Shown here: positions 16,896 to 24,758 of the stretch, piece after piece | Position numbering within the stretch: the first letter of the stretch is position 1 | Layout of the letters: every line of letters starts with the position of its first letter | Assembly: GCA_009692745.1 (NCBI GenBank) | Contig: SHYO01000032.1 | Coordinates: 1-32,350, forward strand | Length of the DNA: 32,350 nt | Source: Chloroflexota bacterium | Lineage (GTDB): Bacteria; Chloroflexota; Anaerolineae; Epilineales; SHYO01 | Reading direction: 5' to 3' | Position numbers and translations under genes: made by a program | Notes under the pieces: model-generated | What the model was told of the DNA's origin: nothing | Seen by the model: the letters and a program-made list of their open reading frames with translations, nothing else | Databases searched by the model: none

Positions 16896-17783
16896 TTACG
16901 CGGTGAAAAACGCCTCGAACTGCTGCCGGTCGACGGCATCCGGCAGGGTCGCAGGGTCGCGTTGGGTGGAGCTGGCGAAAATGCCCCAGCGCACAAAGCT
17001 TTCCTTAGCGGTCCAGACGGAGAGATCGACCGATTGCATCGACCAGGAGATGAAAGGCACCAGGGCGTTAAAGGTGGACCAGGCGGCTTCGTGATCGCCG
17101 GATACAAACAGGTCGTAGACGCGGGCGAAATCCGGGCTGAAGTTCGGGCCTGGCATGCAGCCGCAGGCGCCGCGCAGCAGCCCATCCCAAAAGCTCAGAC
17201 CGCCCCAACCGGCAAAGACACCCATCTGTCCCCCGGTCAGACGCAGAATTTCGGCAGTTTTAGGGCCGGCGGGCGTGCCTTCGATTTTGACATAGGTAAT
17301 ATTAGGCGCTTCTTGCTGCAAGCTGGCCAGGAAGGTGGCCGGTAAGACGACGCCGGTTAGTTGGGGAGCATCCTGGACCATCAGCGGCAGGTCCACGGCG
17401 GCCGCGATACGCCGGTAATAGCGCCGCAGGCTCTCGGCGTCGGGTTTAACGAAGTAGGGCGGCAGCACCATCAGGGCAGCGGCCCCGGCGGCGGCCGCTG
17501 CGATGGCCCGCGCCACTGCCGGGTCGGTGCCGGCATGATCGGCGCCGATCACCACCGGCACGCGCCTGGCGGTGGTCTCCACCACGATGCGCGCCACCCG
17601 GTCGCGCTCCGCCTCGGTCAGCTTGTAGCCCTCACTCGCGATGGCCAGGGTGGCCAGGCCGTGGACGCCGTGGGTTACCAGGTATTCGACCTCTCGGCGC
17701 AGGCCGGCTTCATCTATCTGACCCTCGGCGGTAAAGGGCGTCACGACGATGGGGATACAACCATGTAAAATGGCAGGGGGCAT
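16896..17783 (-). CDS. DapA/N-acetylneuraminate-lyase-family aldolase (class I), atypical active site
   Basis: The protein has 295 residues and is a TIM barrel of the dihydrodipicolinate synthase family. It opens ILHGCIPIVVTPFTAEGQID, and the Schiff-base lysine is K166 in TYVKIEG. Two hallmark positions differ from true DapA. The GTTGE loop reads AIASEGYKLTEAER, and the catalytic Tyr of the YNxP motif is Gln137 in MVQDAPQLTG. It is therefore probably not lysine-pathway DapA but one of the many pyruvate-dependent lyases or dehydratases of the family, acting on an unknown oxo-acid. It is divergent from the amidohydrolase (153 bp apart), which suggests a shared catabolic role. The start is the ATG at 17783. 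Confidence 0.85.
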   Translation of the reverse strand: MPPAILHGCIPIVVTPFTAEGQIDEAGLRREVEYLVTHGVHGLATLAIASEGYKLTEAERDRVARIVVETTARRVPVVIGADHAGTDPAVARAIAAAAAGAAALMVLPPYFVKPDAESLRRYYRRIAAAVDLPLMVQDAPQLTGVVLPATFLASLQQEAPNITYVKIEGTPAGPKTAEILRLTGGQMGVFAGWGGLSFWDGLLRGACGCMPGPNFSPDFARVYDLFVSGDHEAAWSTFNALVPFISWSMQSVDLSVWTAKESFVRWGIFASSTQRDPATLPDAVDRQQFEAFFTA

Positions 17784-17936
17784 AGCTCATTCTCCGGTTT
17801 GACATATGGCATACCAGGTTTTAACATAGATTGGCCCTGGTTGTCAAGAGTTTTCAGGAGGTTTCACAGGAGGCTCTGCCATATCCGCTGTTAATTCAAC
17901 AATTGAGCCGTGACCCGTTGAAATTGGAGGATTCCC

Positions 17937-18779
17937 TTGCGCATAATCGATGTCCATACCCATGTTGGCCGTCTGCGGCACAATCTGCCGCCCAATCGTG
18001 CGGAAGACTTGCTGGCGACGATGGACCGGGAAGGGATTGACCAGGCCGCCGTGATGGCGGTGGAGAATCCGGAGGAGCTAGATTACTACTTTACCACGGA
18101 GCAGGTGCTGGAGGTGTGCCGCCGGCATCCCGACCGGCTGATCCCCTTCTGCAGCCTGGACCCGCGCCACCGCTACCCGGATCAATTCGACCCGCGCCCC
18201 ATCATCCAGGAATATGTAGAGCGCGGCTGTCGCGGCTTCGGCGAGATTCTGGCGGGTGTGCCCATCGACCATCCCGGCTTACAGGCGATCTATGGCGTTT
18301 GCGGCGAGTTCAAGCTGCCGGTGCTCTTCCATACCGATTACCTGATCTGCGCCGATGAGCCGGGGTTGCCGCGGCTGGAGCGGATGCTGCAGCAATTTCC
18401 CGCTACCACCTTTATCGGCCATGCGCAGCACTTTTGGGCCGAAATCTCCGCCGATGGCGGCGCCGCCCAGACCCAGACCATTCCCTATCCGCAGGGTCCG
18501 GTCACGCCGGTAGGGGCGGCCGACCGGCTCTTAACCACCTATGCCAACCTGTGCGCCGATTTGTCAGCGCGCTCCGGTTACAATGCCATCACGCGCGACC
18601 CAGCCTTCGGCCTGGCCTTCATGGAACGCCACCAGGATAAGCTGCTCTTCGCCACCGATACGCTGCAACCGGGGCGCACCCCCGCCCCCATCGCCCCGTT
18701 GATCCGCACCTGCGCCATCAGCGAGACGGCGCGGGAGAAGATCTGCTACCGCAACGCGGTAAGGCTGCTGCGGTTGTAG
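17937..18779 (+). CDS. Amidohydrolase-family metal-dependent hydrolase (COG2159-like)
   Basis: The protein has 280 residues. The TIM barrel opens MRIIDVHTHVG, with the metal-binding HxH at residues 7 and 9. LPVLFHTDY, TTFIGHAQHFWAE and KLLFATDTLQPGRT supply the later His and Asp ligands (FHTD, GHAQH, ATD). The TTG start at 17937 is supported by GGAGG seven bases upstream. Members include ACMSD-type decarboxylases and lactone or amide hydrolases; the reaction here is unknown. The 3' end overlaps the convergent small gene by 34 bp. It is divergent from the DapA-like aldolase. Confidence 0.85.
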   Translation: MRIIDVHTHVGRLRHNLPPNRAEDLLATMDREGIDQAAVMAVENPEELDYYFTTEQVLEVCRRHPDRLIPFCSLDPRHRYPDQFDPRPIIQEYVERGCRGFGEILAGVPIDHPGLQAIYGVCGEFKLPVLFHTDYLICADEPGLPRLERMLQQFPATTFIGHAQHFWAEISADGGAAQTQTIPYPQGPVTPVGAADRLLTTYANLCADLSARSGYNAITRDPAFGLAFMERHQDKLLFATDTLQPGRTPAPIAPLIRTCAISETAREKICYRNAVRLLRL

Positions 18780-19120
18780 GCAACCGCCTCAAGATTGAAA
18801 TTGAAGAGATCATCTACCCGATCCAACTGATCCAAAAACCAGGTTTCATCAAACGTGTCGAGCCGAGCCAATGCATCACTTATGGGCAGAGAGGTACGAA
18901 TATAAGCAAAAAGCTGATCCGGTTCTTCAGCTTCGGGATTTCTAACAACTTCAAGAATGACTTCTGGCTGCGGACCAAAGGACTCTAACAAATGCGGATA
19001 AGCTTCCAGAAGGAGTCCCACCAATTGAGGATGGGATTCAAGAAAAGACTGGACACTGGACGAATCCCGCATCGCATAAATCTCCTGAATTTCAGGCAGA
19101 TATGTGGTTTCGATTGCCAT
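18746..19120 (-). CDS. Small conserved acidic hypothetical protein (124 aa)
   Basis: The protein begins MAIETTYLPEIQEIYAMRDS, followed by SSVQSFLESHPQLVGLLLEA. The conserved-looking pattern is a long first helix, then EVILEVVRNPEAEEPDQLFA, then LDTFDETWFLDQLDRVDDLF. Similar short proteins with DPE and LDxFDExWW motifs occur in cyanobacteria and Chloroflexota, often near toxin-antitoxin-like genes, but no function is known to me. The start ATG follows AAGGAGGTAGTAT. It overlaps the convergent amidohydrolase by 34 bp. The real frame is supported by its strong ribosome binding site and acidic, membrane-free composition. Confidence 0.7.
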   Translation of the reverse strand: MAIETTYLPEIQEIYAMRDSSSVQSFLESHPQLVGLLLEAYPHLLESFGPQPEVILEVVRNPEAEEPDQLFAYIRTSLPISDALARLDTFDETWFLDQLDRVDDLFNFNLEAVAYNRSSLTALR

Positions 19121-19327
19121 ATACTACCTCCTTAAAAATCTCATTACTTCCAGCCCTTTTGGTGAGAAGAGTATAATCCACCACCTTCAGTCTGTCAACG
19201 GCTTAGTGGTAAGCTATGTTAGTCAAATATTCCAGGATTCGACATGAATATCTAATGAGGTTGACATTGGCAGCAGTCCAAGTTAAGCTTAAGCGATAGT
19301 CATTTAAGAGATGTGTAGGAGAACGCT

Positions 19328-19615
19328 GTGGATAAACTCATAATCGAGGTTGAATTGCCCCGCGACCTACTTGTAGCGTTGAATGTGTCAGCAGATGAGG
19401 CCGCGCGTAAGGCGCAAGAATGGGTGGTCATTGAGTTGTTTCGCGAGGGGGAAATCTCATCAGGAAAAGCGGCTGAGATACTGGGCGTCACAAAGTTCCA
19501 ATTCATTCAGCTTCTGGATAGGCGTGGCATTCCCTATTTGGATAGTTCGCCTGAGGAGCTAGCTCATGAATTGGCAGTAGCCACGAGTGCAATTCAAAGA
19601 CCTAAAGGTGGATGA
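19328..19615 (+). CDS. UPF0175-family antitoxin
   Basis: The protein has 95 residues. IIEVELPRDLLVALNVSADE, then KAQEWVVIELFREGEISSGK, then AAEILGVTKFQFIQLLDRRG and IPYLD match the UPF0175 pattern, including the SxGKAAELLG(V)-type helix-turn-helix. The start is the GTG at 19328 after GTAGGAGAACGCT. UPF0175 proteins are antitoxins encoded just upstream of DUF3368 PIN-like toxins. Here the next ATG lies at 19616, directly after the stop, and begins a DUF3368 N-terminus, but that gene is broken. The antitoxin is therefore an orphan. Confidence 0.88.
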   Translation: MDKLIIEVELPRDLLVALNVSADEAARKAQEWVVIELFREGEISSGKAAEILGVTKFQFIQLLDRRGIPYLDSSPEELAHELAVATSAIQRPKGG

Positions 19616-19732
19616 ATGCAGGTCGTGTCCAATGCCGGACCGCTGATCGCTCTTGCCCGAATAGGTAGAGCTATTGCCACAATGCTAGGTCTTAACCCGA
19701 CAGGTACCATAGGAATTCTCCTGGCTGCTTAG
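19616..19732 (+). pseudogene. DUF3368 (PIN-like) toxin with internal deletion
   Basis: The frame reads MQVVSNAGPLIALARIGR, a classic DUF3368 start with the first PIN Asp/Asn region, and jumps directly into AIATMLGLNPTGTIGILLAA before a TAG. In complete proteins the LGLxxTGTIGxLLxAK segment lies roughly 80-100 residues in, so about two thirds of the gene has been lost between them. The C-terminal part after the motif is also missing. The remnant keeps the normal distance to the antitoxin. Confidence 0.8.
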
Positions 19733-19793
19733 TTTATAATTCTTCCCCTATCCAACCAGCGACCGGCGTCAGAGTGATAGGACCCCATCTGCT

Positions 19794-20148
19794 ATGAGCG
19801 AAACGATCCACACCGAATTCGATGTCCCTGCCTGGTGGATGTGCATCCCAACGGCTTTGCGCAGAACCTGACCGATGGCATCATCCGCGCCCGTTTCCGC
19901 CACGGAGGTCCCTCTGAGCCGCTGGTATCCGGCCGCCCCTACGAATTCACTGCGGTACTCCGCGATCGACCTGTGGTCTACTGCCAACCTTTTCCTACCG
20001 GGCCACGCCATCCGGTTGGATATCGCTAGCGCTAACTTCCCCCGTTGGGACCGGAACCCCAATACCGGCGCTGCGCCCGGCCCGCCAGACCATTTTCCAC
20101 GATACGGAGCATCCTTCCCATGTGGTGCTGCCGGTAATCCCCAGATAG
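19794..20148 (+). pseudogene. CocE/NonD-family hydrolase remnant (N-terminus joined to C-terminal domain)
   Basis: ATG at 19794 gives MSETIHTEFDVP, a typical CocE-type N-terminus, then the sequence passes at about 19830 into CLVDVHPNGFAQNLTDGIIR and ARFRHGG from the C-terminal jelly-roll domain, in another frame. It continues after a second frame change as AIDLWSTANLFLPGHAIRLD and IASANFPRWDRNPNTGAAPG. A third frame ends TIFHDTEHPSHVVLPVIPR with a TAG at 20146-20148. The whole alpha/beta-hydrolase domain with the catalytic triad is gone. These proteins are acyl-ester or X-Pro hydrolases of the S15 group. It is certainly dead. Confidence 0.85.
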
Positions 20149-20161
20149 TTGTTTCTTGCCA

Positions 20162-20839
20162 TTATCCCTTGTTCTGCTGCGCGGCACGCAAAGTGGATAG
20201 TTCCCGTTCGATGCGTTCCAATTTCTCTAACAGTTCCTTATGGCGCATCAATTCCAGCGGCGGCTCCTTCTTAGTAAAAGAAATCACGCCATCCGGCTCC
20301 AGGGTAGCCTTATCCACCTCGTCCAGGGTATCGAATCCCTGCTTATGGGCGGCGCTCTCCAGGTCAAGCCTGGTAATCAGTTCCTTTTCCAACCGATCCT
20401 GCACGATTTTCCCGTTTTCAATAAGCACCGTAGGTTCGCCTTCAACCACCTTTTCAAGCTGCTGATTCTGATAAACCAACCGCACCACCAGGTAGTTAAT
20501 AAGCAACAAGGTTGCGGCCCCGATGAGGCCGCCGATCACTGAAGTATCCTCACCAATGATGGCATTTTGGACGGTATTAGATAAGGTCAGCAGTACCACC
20601 AGGTCAAAGGGGTTAAGCTGGGCCAGCTCCCGCTTGCCGGACAGCCGCAAGGCGACAATCAGGAACAAATATAGATGTTTAGGTTTGCTTTGAGAAAATC
20701 TATTCAATTTTCGAGGCTAAAAGCTACCAACAGTTTCTCAATTCATTTCTGAACATCTATAGACAAGGACCGGCCGTAAAATTTTCTCCAATAGCGGGAT
20801 GCCCAACTGAAACATATCAGACCAAATTTTCGGGTCCAT
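20162..20839 (-). pseudogene. DUF421 (YetF-like) membrane protein gene split by a MITE
   Basis: The ATG at 20839 begins MDPKIWSDMFQLGIPLLEKI, then LRPVLVY, where the reading frame enters the MITE (20672-20759) and soon stops. On the other side LFLIVALRLSGKRELAQLNP continues with FDLVVLLTLSNTVQNAIIGE, a second membrane helix and the soluble DUF421 domain (EGEPTVLIENGKIVQDRLEK), ending in a charged coiled coil. Removing the MITE and one TA restores an unbroken ORF through VLVY and LFLIV. A TTG at 20707 inside the element could start a 181-residue protein lacking most of the first helix, but this is unlikely to be functional. DUF421 proteins are small membrane proteins of unclear function. Confidence 0.88.
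20672..20759. mobile_element. 88-bp MITE of IS630/Tc1-mariner type, inserted in the DUF421 gene
   Basis: The left end TAGATGTTTAGG (from 20672) and the reverse complement of the right end (from 20759), TAGATGTTCAGA, belong to 26-bp inverted repeats with 20 matching positions; both finish in TTGAGAAA. TA occurs at each side (20670-20671 and 20760-20761). Excision of the element with one TA restores the DUF421 reading frame. The 36-bp interior has no coding capacity. The left repeat matches the insertion-sequence end at 120-145 with one mismatch, so that element is the probable source of transposase. Confidence 0.85.
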
Positions 20840-20860
20840 TTGGGCCGCCCTTTTACTTTT

Positions 20861-21943
20861 TCAACTTATCGACTTCAAGTGGAATTCCCGCACCTTGGCC
20901 AGGTGGTCTTGCACGTTCCGCTCAGGTTGGCGGTTGGGGCCCAGGGGATCCTCGATGGCGCCGGCGCGCCCATTCATTACCTGCAGGCAAGCCAGCACCC
21001 CAAAAGCCAGGGCCTCTACGTCATAGCCCCCTTCCAGGGCGAAGACAATCCGGCCCTGGCACAGCTCATCGGCCAGGCCGCACAGCACCTCAGCGATCCG
21101 TGCGAAGCCTGTTATGGAAGCCCCCAGCGAAGCCAGGGGATCGCGCCAATGGGCATCAAAACCGGCAGAGACCAGGATGAGCTCCGGCTGATATGCCCGG
21201 GCGCGCGGCGCCAGGATCGTTTCATACGCCTCCAGCAGGGCGCTATCTCCAGAGAAGGGCGGCAGCGGCACATTGATCTTCGTGCCCGCCCCCGTCGCAA
21301 TTCCCGTATCGCGCCAATCTCCGGTTCCGGGGTAAAGGGGAGACTGGTGGGTTGAGAAGAAAAGCACCTGGGAGTCGCGCTGAAAAACAGCTTGCGTGCC
21401 GTTGCCGTGGTGTACGTCAAAATCCGCAATCAGGACTCGCTTCAAACCAAGTTCCCGCAGGGCGGTCCGGGCAGCAACCGCTACATTGGAAAAGAGACAG
21501 AAACCCTCGGCCTGCGTACCGCTTGCATGATGGCCGGGAGGGCGGACCAGGGCAAAGGCGTTCTGGGCCCGGCCCTGCAGCACCGTTTCCACCAGGGCGG
21601 TGATGGCGCCGGCAGCTTTCAACGCGGCCTCATAGCTTTCCTGTACCACATAGGTATCTGGATCCACGTGCCCACCCATCATCGAAAGAATGCGGATACG
21701 CTCGATTTGGGAGCGCGGATGGACCATCTCCAACCGTTCCAGGGAAATGGGGGGAGCAGGCACAAAAAAGGAGGTGGGCGACAGCACCGGCGACGGCACG
21801 CGGATATTCCCGGCCTGGTCCTCTATTTGCAAAAGATTTATGATAGCTCGCAGGCGGTCCGGAGATTCGGGGTGACCGGCTTCCTTGTGCTGCAGGAAGA
21901 TCGGATCGTATGAGATCGCTGTCGATGGAATCGCCGTCGCCAT
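20861..21943 (-). CDS. Histone-deacetylase-superfamily (class II-like) Zn-dependent deacetylase
   Basis: The protein has 360 residues. AISYDPIFLQHKEAGHPESP and DRLRAIINLL open the arginase/deacetylase fold. The catalytic motifs are RPPGHHA, IADFDVHHGNGTQAVF (Asp and His zinc ligands plus HHGNGT), LVSAGFDAHWRDPLASLG (second Asp ligand) and FALEGGYD. All expected residues are present, so it should be active. Bacterial members include acetylpolyamine amidohydrolases and AcuC-type protein deacetylases; the substrate cannot be chosen from sequence. The ATG at 21943 was preferred to a TTG two codons upstream. It lies downstream of the malic enzyme on the same strand, separated by the inverted repeat at 21980-22029. 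The stop lies 22 bases from the start of the DUF421 gene. Confidence 0.93.
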   Translation of the reverse strand: MATAIPSTAISYDPIFLQHKEAGHPESPDRLRAIINLLQIEDQAGNIRVPSPVLSPTSFFVPAPPISLERLEMVHPRSQIERIRILSMMGGHVDPDTYVVQESYEAALKAAGAITALVETVLQGRAQNAFALVRPPGHHASGTQAEGFCLFSNVAVAARTALRELGLKRVLIADFDVHHGNGTQAVFQRDSQVLFFSTHQSPLYPGTGDWRDTGIATGAGTKINVPLPPFSGDSALLEAYETILAPRARAYQPELILVSAGFDAHWRDPLASLGASITGFARIAEVLCGLADELCQGRIVFALEGGYDVEALAFGVLACLQVMNGRAGAIEDPLGPNRQPERNVQDHLAKVREFHLKSIS

Positions 21944-21979
21944 CCTCAACCTTTCGTCTATCTAAATGCCGCTCGGCTT

Positions 21980-22029
21980 GTAGTCTAGGGCCTCGTGCCC
22001 GTACCCACGCCCACAAGGGGCTAGACTAC
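21980..22029. terminator. Inverted repeat between malic enzyme and deacetylase genes
   Basis: GTAGTCTAG (21980-21988) and CTAGACTAC (22021-22029) are perfect arms. Pairing continues inward imperfectly (GGCCTCGTG against CACAAGGGG). There is no T run, so it may be a weak terminator, a processing site or an operator for the deacetylase gene that starts at 21943. Confidence 0.45.
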
Positions 22030-22060
22030 TGTCCAGCAGACGTCAGACCAGGACCAAGAC

Positions 22061-24661
22061 TTATGATTGCACAATCGGAACCTGGGTATCTATTGGCGGT
22101 GTAACCTTGGGCGTCTGATTAAACATCTCCTCCGCCCCACCCAGAAACCCTTCGTAAATGAAGTTCCGCGTGTTCTCTTCGATTATCTTGGGATCGACCT
22201 GTAAGCGGGCCTCGCCGGTATCCATCGCCGCTTGGGCCACTGCGGCAGCTACCTTGGGCGGCACGCGGAAATCCATGCCGCTGGGTATAATATAACCCGG
22301 CCGCAATTCTTTCTCGTCCACCAGAGCCGCAATCGCATAGGCGGCTGCAATCTTCATCGCATCGTTTATATTTGCGGCGCGCACATCCAACGCGCCGCGA
22401 AAGATACCGGGGAAAGCCAGGGAGTTATTCACCTGGTTCTCAAAATCAGAACGGCCGGTGGCAATAATGGCCGCGCCCGCTTCGCGCGCCAGGTCCGGCA
22501 TAATCTCCGGCGTCGGATTGGCCAGGGCATAGATAATCGGGTTCGGCGCCATGCTGCGTACCATTTGCTGGGATACCGCTCCAGCGGCGGAAAGGCCGAT
22601 AAAGACGTCGGTGCCTTTCATAACATCCGCCAGGTTGCCCTTCTGGCGGGACAGGTTTGTCACCTCGGCCATCTCCTCTTTGATCCAGTTCATGCCGGCC
22701 TTGCGCCCCTTGTAGATTGCGCCGTGCGTATCGCATAATATCACATCGGCCACACCGTGGGTTAGCAGCAGCTTCGTCACCGCTATTCCGGCTGCCCCGG
22801 CGCCGTTGACCACAATTTTGAGCTCGTTGGGCTTCTTCCCTATCAGCTTCATGGCATTGATAAGCGCTGCCAGGACGACTACGGCTGTGCCATGCTGGTC
22901 ATCGTGGAAAATGGGGATATTGGTCTCAGCCCTCAGCCTGGCTTCAATGTAGAAGCAACGTGGAGCGGAGATATCTTCCAGGTTGACGCCACCGAAAGTC
23001 GGTTCCAGGGCTTTGACGATCTCCACAATCTGATCCGGCTCTTGGGTTGAAAGACAGATGGGGAAGGCTTCCACCCCGGCGAAAGTATGGAAGAGCACAG
23101 CTTTGCCCTCCATTACCGGCAGGGCGGCCCGGGCGCCGATATTTCCCAGTCCCAGCACGGCGCTTCCATCAGTGACGATGGCTACCAGGTTCCCTTTGGC
23201 TGTGTAACTGTAGACCAGGTCGGGATTGGCATAGATCTCGGCGGCCGGTTCGACCGCCTGGGGAGGCAGGTAGAACATGCGCAAGATGTAGTTATCTTTA
23301 ATCGGCACCTTGCTGATAATCTGTAGCTTGCCCCGGTAGCGATTATGTAGCTCCAAGGCTTCCTCGGCGATAGAAATCTCCTGCCCCGCTACCCGCGGCT
23401 GGCGCGGGGCGACAGGCAGATGCCCTTCGTAGACGTAGCGGCGGGCGCGCTCGGCGATTTCATCCGGGTCCAGTTGCACCCGCGCCTCACCGGTCTTAAT
23501 GGCTACTTCGGCCACCGCCCGCGCCACTTCCGGAGCCACCCGGAAATCTAGAATCTGGGGAATGATATAATCGGGACGCAATTCCTCTTCGGTCACCAGG
23601 TTTGCCAGGGCTTTAGCGGCGGCAATCAACATCGCCATGTTGATATCCCGCGCCTGTACATCCAGAGCACCACGCAATATTCCCGGAAAGACCGAGGCCA
23701 CATCCATCTGGTTGGGATAATCTGTGCGCCCCGTGGCGATGACTGCCGCTCCGGCCTCGCGGGCATCTTCCGGCCTGATCTCCGGCGTGGGGATCGAGAA
23801 GGCGAAGACGATCGGGTCCTTGGCCATACTTTTTACCATCGCCGGTGTCACCGTGCTGCCGCTGGAGAATCCGATATACACATCTGCGTTTTTAAGCATC
23901 TCCTCCAACTGCCCTTTTCGCTGCGCCGGGTTGGTGTTGCGGGCCAGCTCCCATTTGGCCCAGTTCATATTCTGCGGCCGGTAGCGGTAGATGGCGCCCA
24001 CGTGATCGCAAACCACGATCTCCTGAACCCCGAATTCCTGCAGCAGATGGACCGTACCATAGCCGGCCGCTCCAGCGCCGTTAATTACCACCCGTAAATC
24101 CGCAAAGCCTTTCCCTACTACTTTCAAGGCATTCATCAGCCCGGCCACGACCCCCACCGCCACGCTGTCTTCGTGGTTGCTCAAGACGGGGATATTGATG
24201 GCCTTCCGTAAGTGGCTGGCGATGCTTAATATCTTCGGCGAAACGATATCTTCCAGGCAGATGGCGCCGAAGGTGGGAGACAGGTTGATCAACGTATCAA
24301 TGATTTCAAACGTGTCCTGGGTTTTAAGGCATATAGGCAGGGCGTCGATCCCGGCAAAGGTTTTGAAAATGACCGATTTGCCCTCCATCACCGGCAAGGC
24401 CGCCTCCGGTCCCACATTGCCCAGCCCGAAGACTGCTGAGCCATCGGTTACCAGGGCGACAGTATTTCCCCGGAAGGTATAATCGTAGGAAGTGACCGGA
24501 TCCCGTTCGATAGCCAGGCAGGGTTCAGCCACACCGGGGGTATAAATGCGGCTCAATACGCTGGCATCCCGGATAGGGATCTTACTCTCTACCCCGATCA
24601 CACCCTTAAAACGACGGCGGTACTCCCGCGCTTCTTCTGAAATGTTCCGGTGGTTGGCCAT
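22061..24661 (-). CDS. Tandem (fused) malic enzyme, two homologous halves
   Basis: The protein has 866 residues and two complete malic-enzyme units: 1 to about 425 and about 430 to 850. Malic enzyme oxidatively decarboxylates malate to pyruvate using NAD(P). Half 1 has SRIYTPGVAEPC (Tyr40), VMEGKSVIF (Lys95), LEDI and a Rossmann GAGAAG, but the DDQHGTA metal-ligand motif reads NHEDSVA, so the third acidic ligand is lost. Half 2 keeps HDDQHGTAVVVLA, LEDISAPRC, MEGK and GAGAAG, but its TPGV loop is LPPQAV. Half 2 is thus the likely catalytic unit and half 1 a regulatory or structural partner. The start follows AGGAGTACAAA. A soluble, cytoplasmic, pseudo-dimeric protein is inferred. The 97-bp gap to the nitrilase gene suggests one transcription unit. 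Confidence 0.92.
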   Translation of the reverse strand: MANHRNISEEAREYRRRFKGVIGVESKIPIRDASVLSRIYTPGVAEPCLAIERDPVTSYDYTFRGNTVALVTDGSAVFGLGNVGPEAALPVMEGKSVIFKTFAGIDALPICLKTQDTFEIIDTLINLSPTFGAICLEDIVSPKILSIASHLRKAINIPVLSNHEDSVAVGVVAGLMNALKVVGKGFADLRVVINGAGAAGYGTVHLLQEFGVQEIVVCDHVGAIYRYRPQNMNWAKWELARNTNPAQRKGQLEEMLKNADVYIGFSSGSTVTPAMVKSMAKDPIVFAFSIPTPEIRPEDAREAGAAVIATGRTDYPNQMDVASVFPGILRGALDVQARDINMAMLIAAAKALANLVTEEELRPDYIIPQILDFRVAPEVARAVAEVAIKTGEARVQLDPDEIAERARRYVYEGHLPVAPRQPRVAGQEISIAEEALELHNRYRGKLQIISKVPIKDNYILRMFYLPPQAVEPAAEIYANPDLVYSYTAKGNLVAIVTDGSAVLGLGNIGARAALPVMEGKAVLFHTFAGVEAFPICLSTQEPDQIVEIVKALEPTFGGVNLEDISAPRCFYIEARLRAETNIPIFHDDQHGTAVVVLAALINAMKLIGKKPNELKIVVNGAGAAGIAVTKLLLTHGVADVILCDTHGAIYKGRKAGMNWIKEEMAEVTNLSRQKGNLADVMKGTDVFIGLSAAGAVSQQMVRSMAPNPIIYALANPTPEIMPDLAREAGAAIIATGRSDFENQVNNSLAFPGIFRGALDVRAANINDAMKIAAAYAIAALVDEKELRPGYIIPSGMDFRVPPKVAAAVAQAAMDTGEARLQVDPKIIEENTRNFIYEGFLGGAEEMFNQTPKVTPPIDTQVPIVQS

Positions 24662-24758
24662 TTTGTACTCCTGATTTCTTAAGACGTAGCAAGAATTGAA
24701 TTACTACGACGCAACCGCGAGTACTCTCGCGCGCCATCTGCATGCAATTTTACTGAAA

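Noticed and set aside
20162-20707. 181-residue DUF421 protein from a TTG start
   Set aside because: The start lies inside the MITE. The true N-terminus is found at 20839 on the other side of the element.
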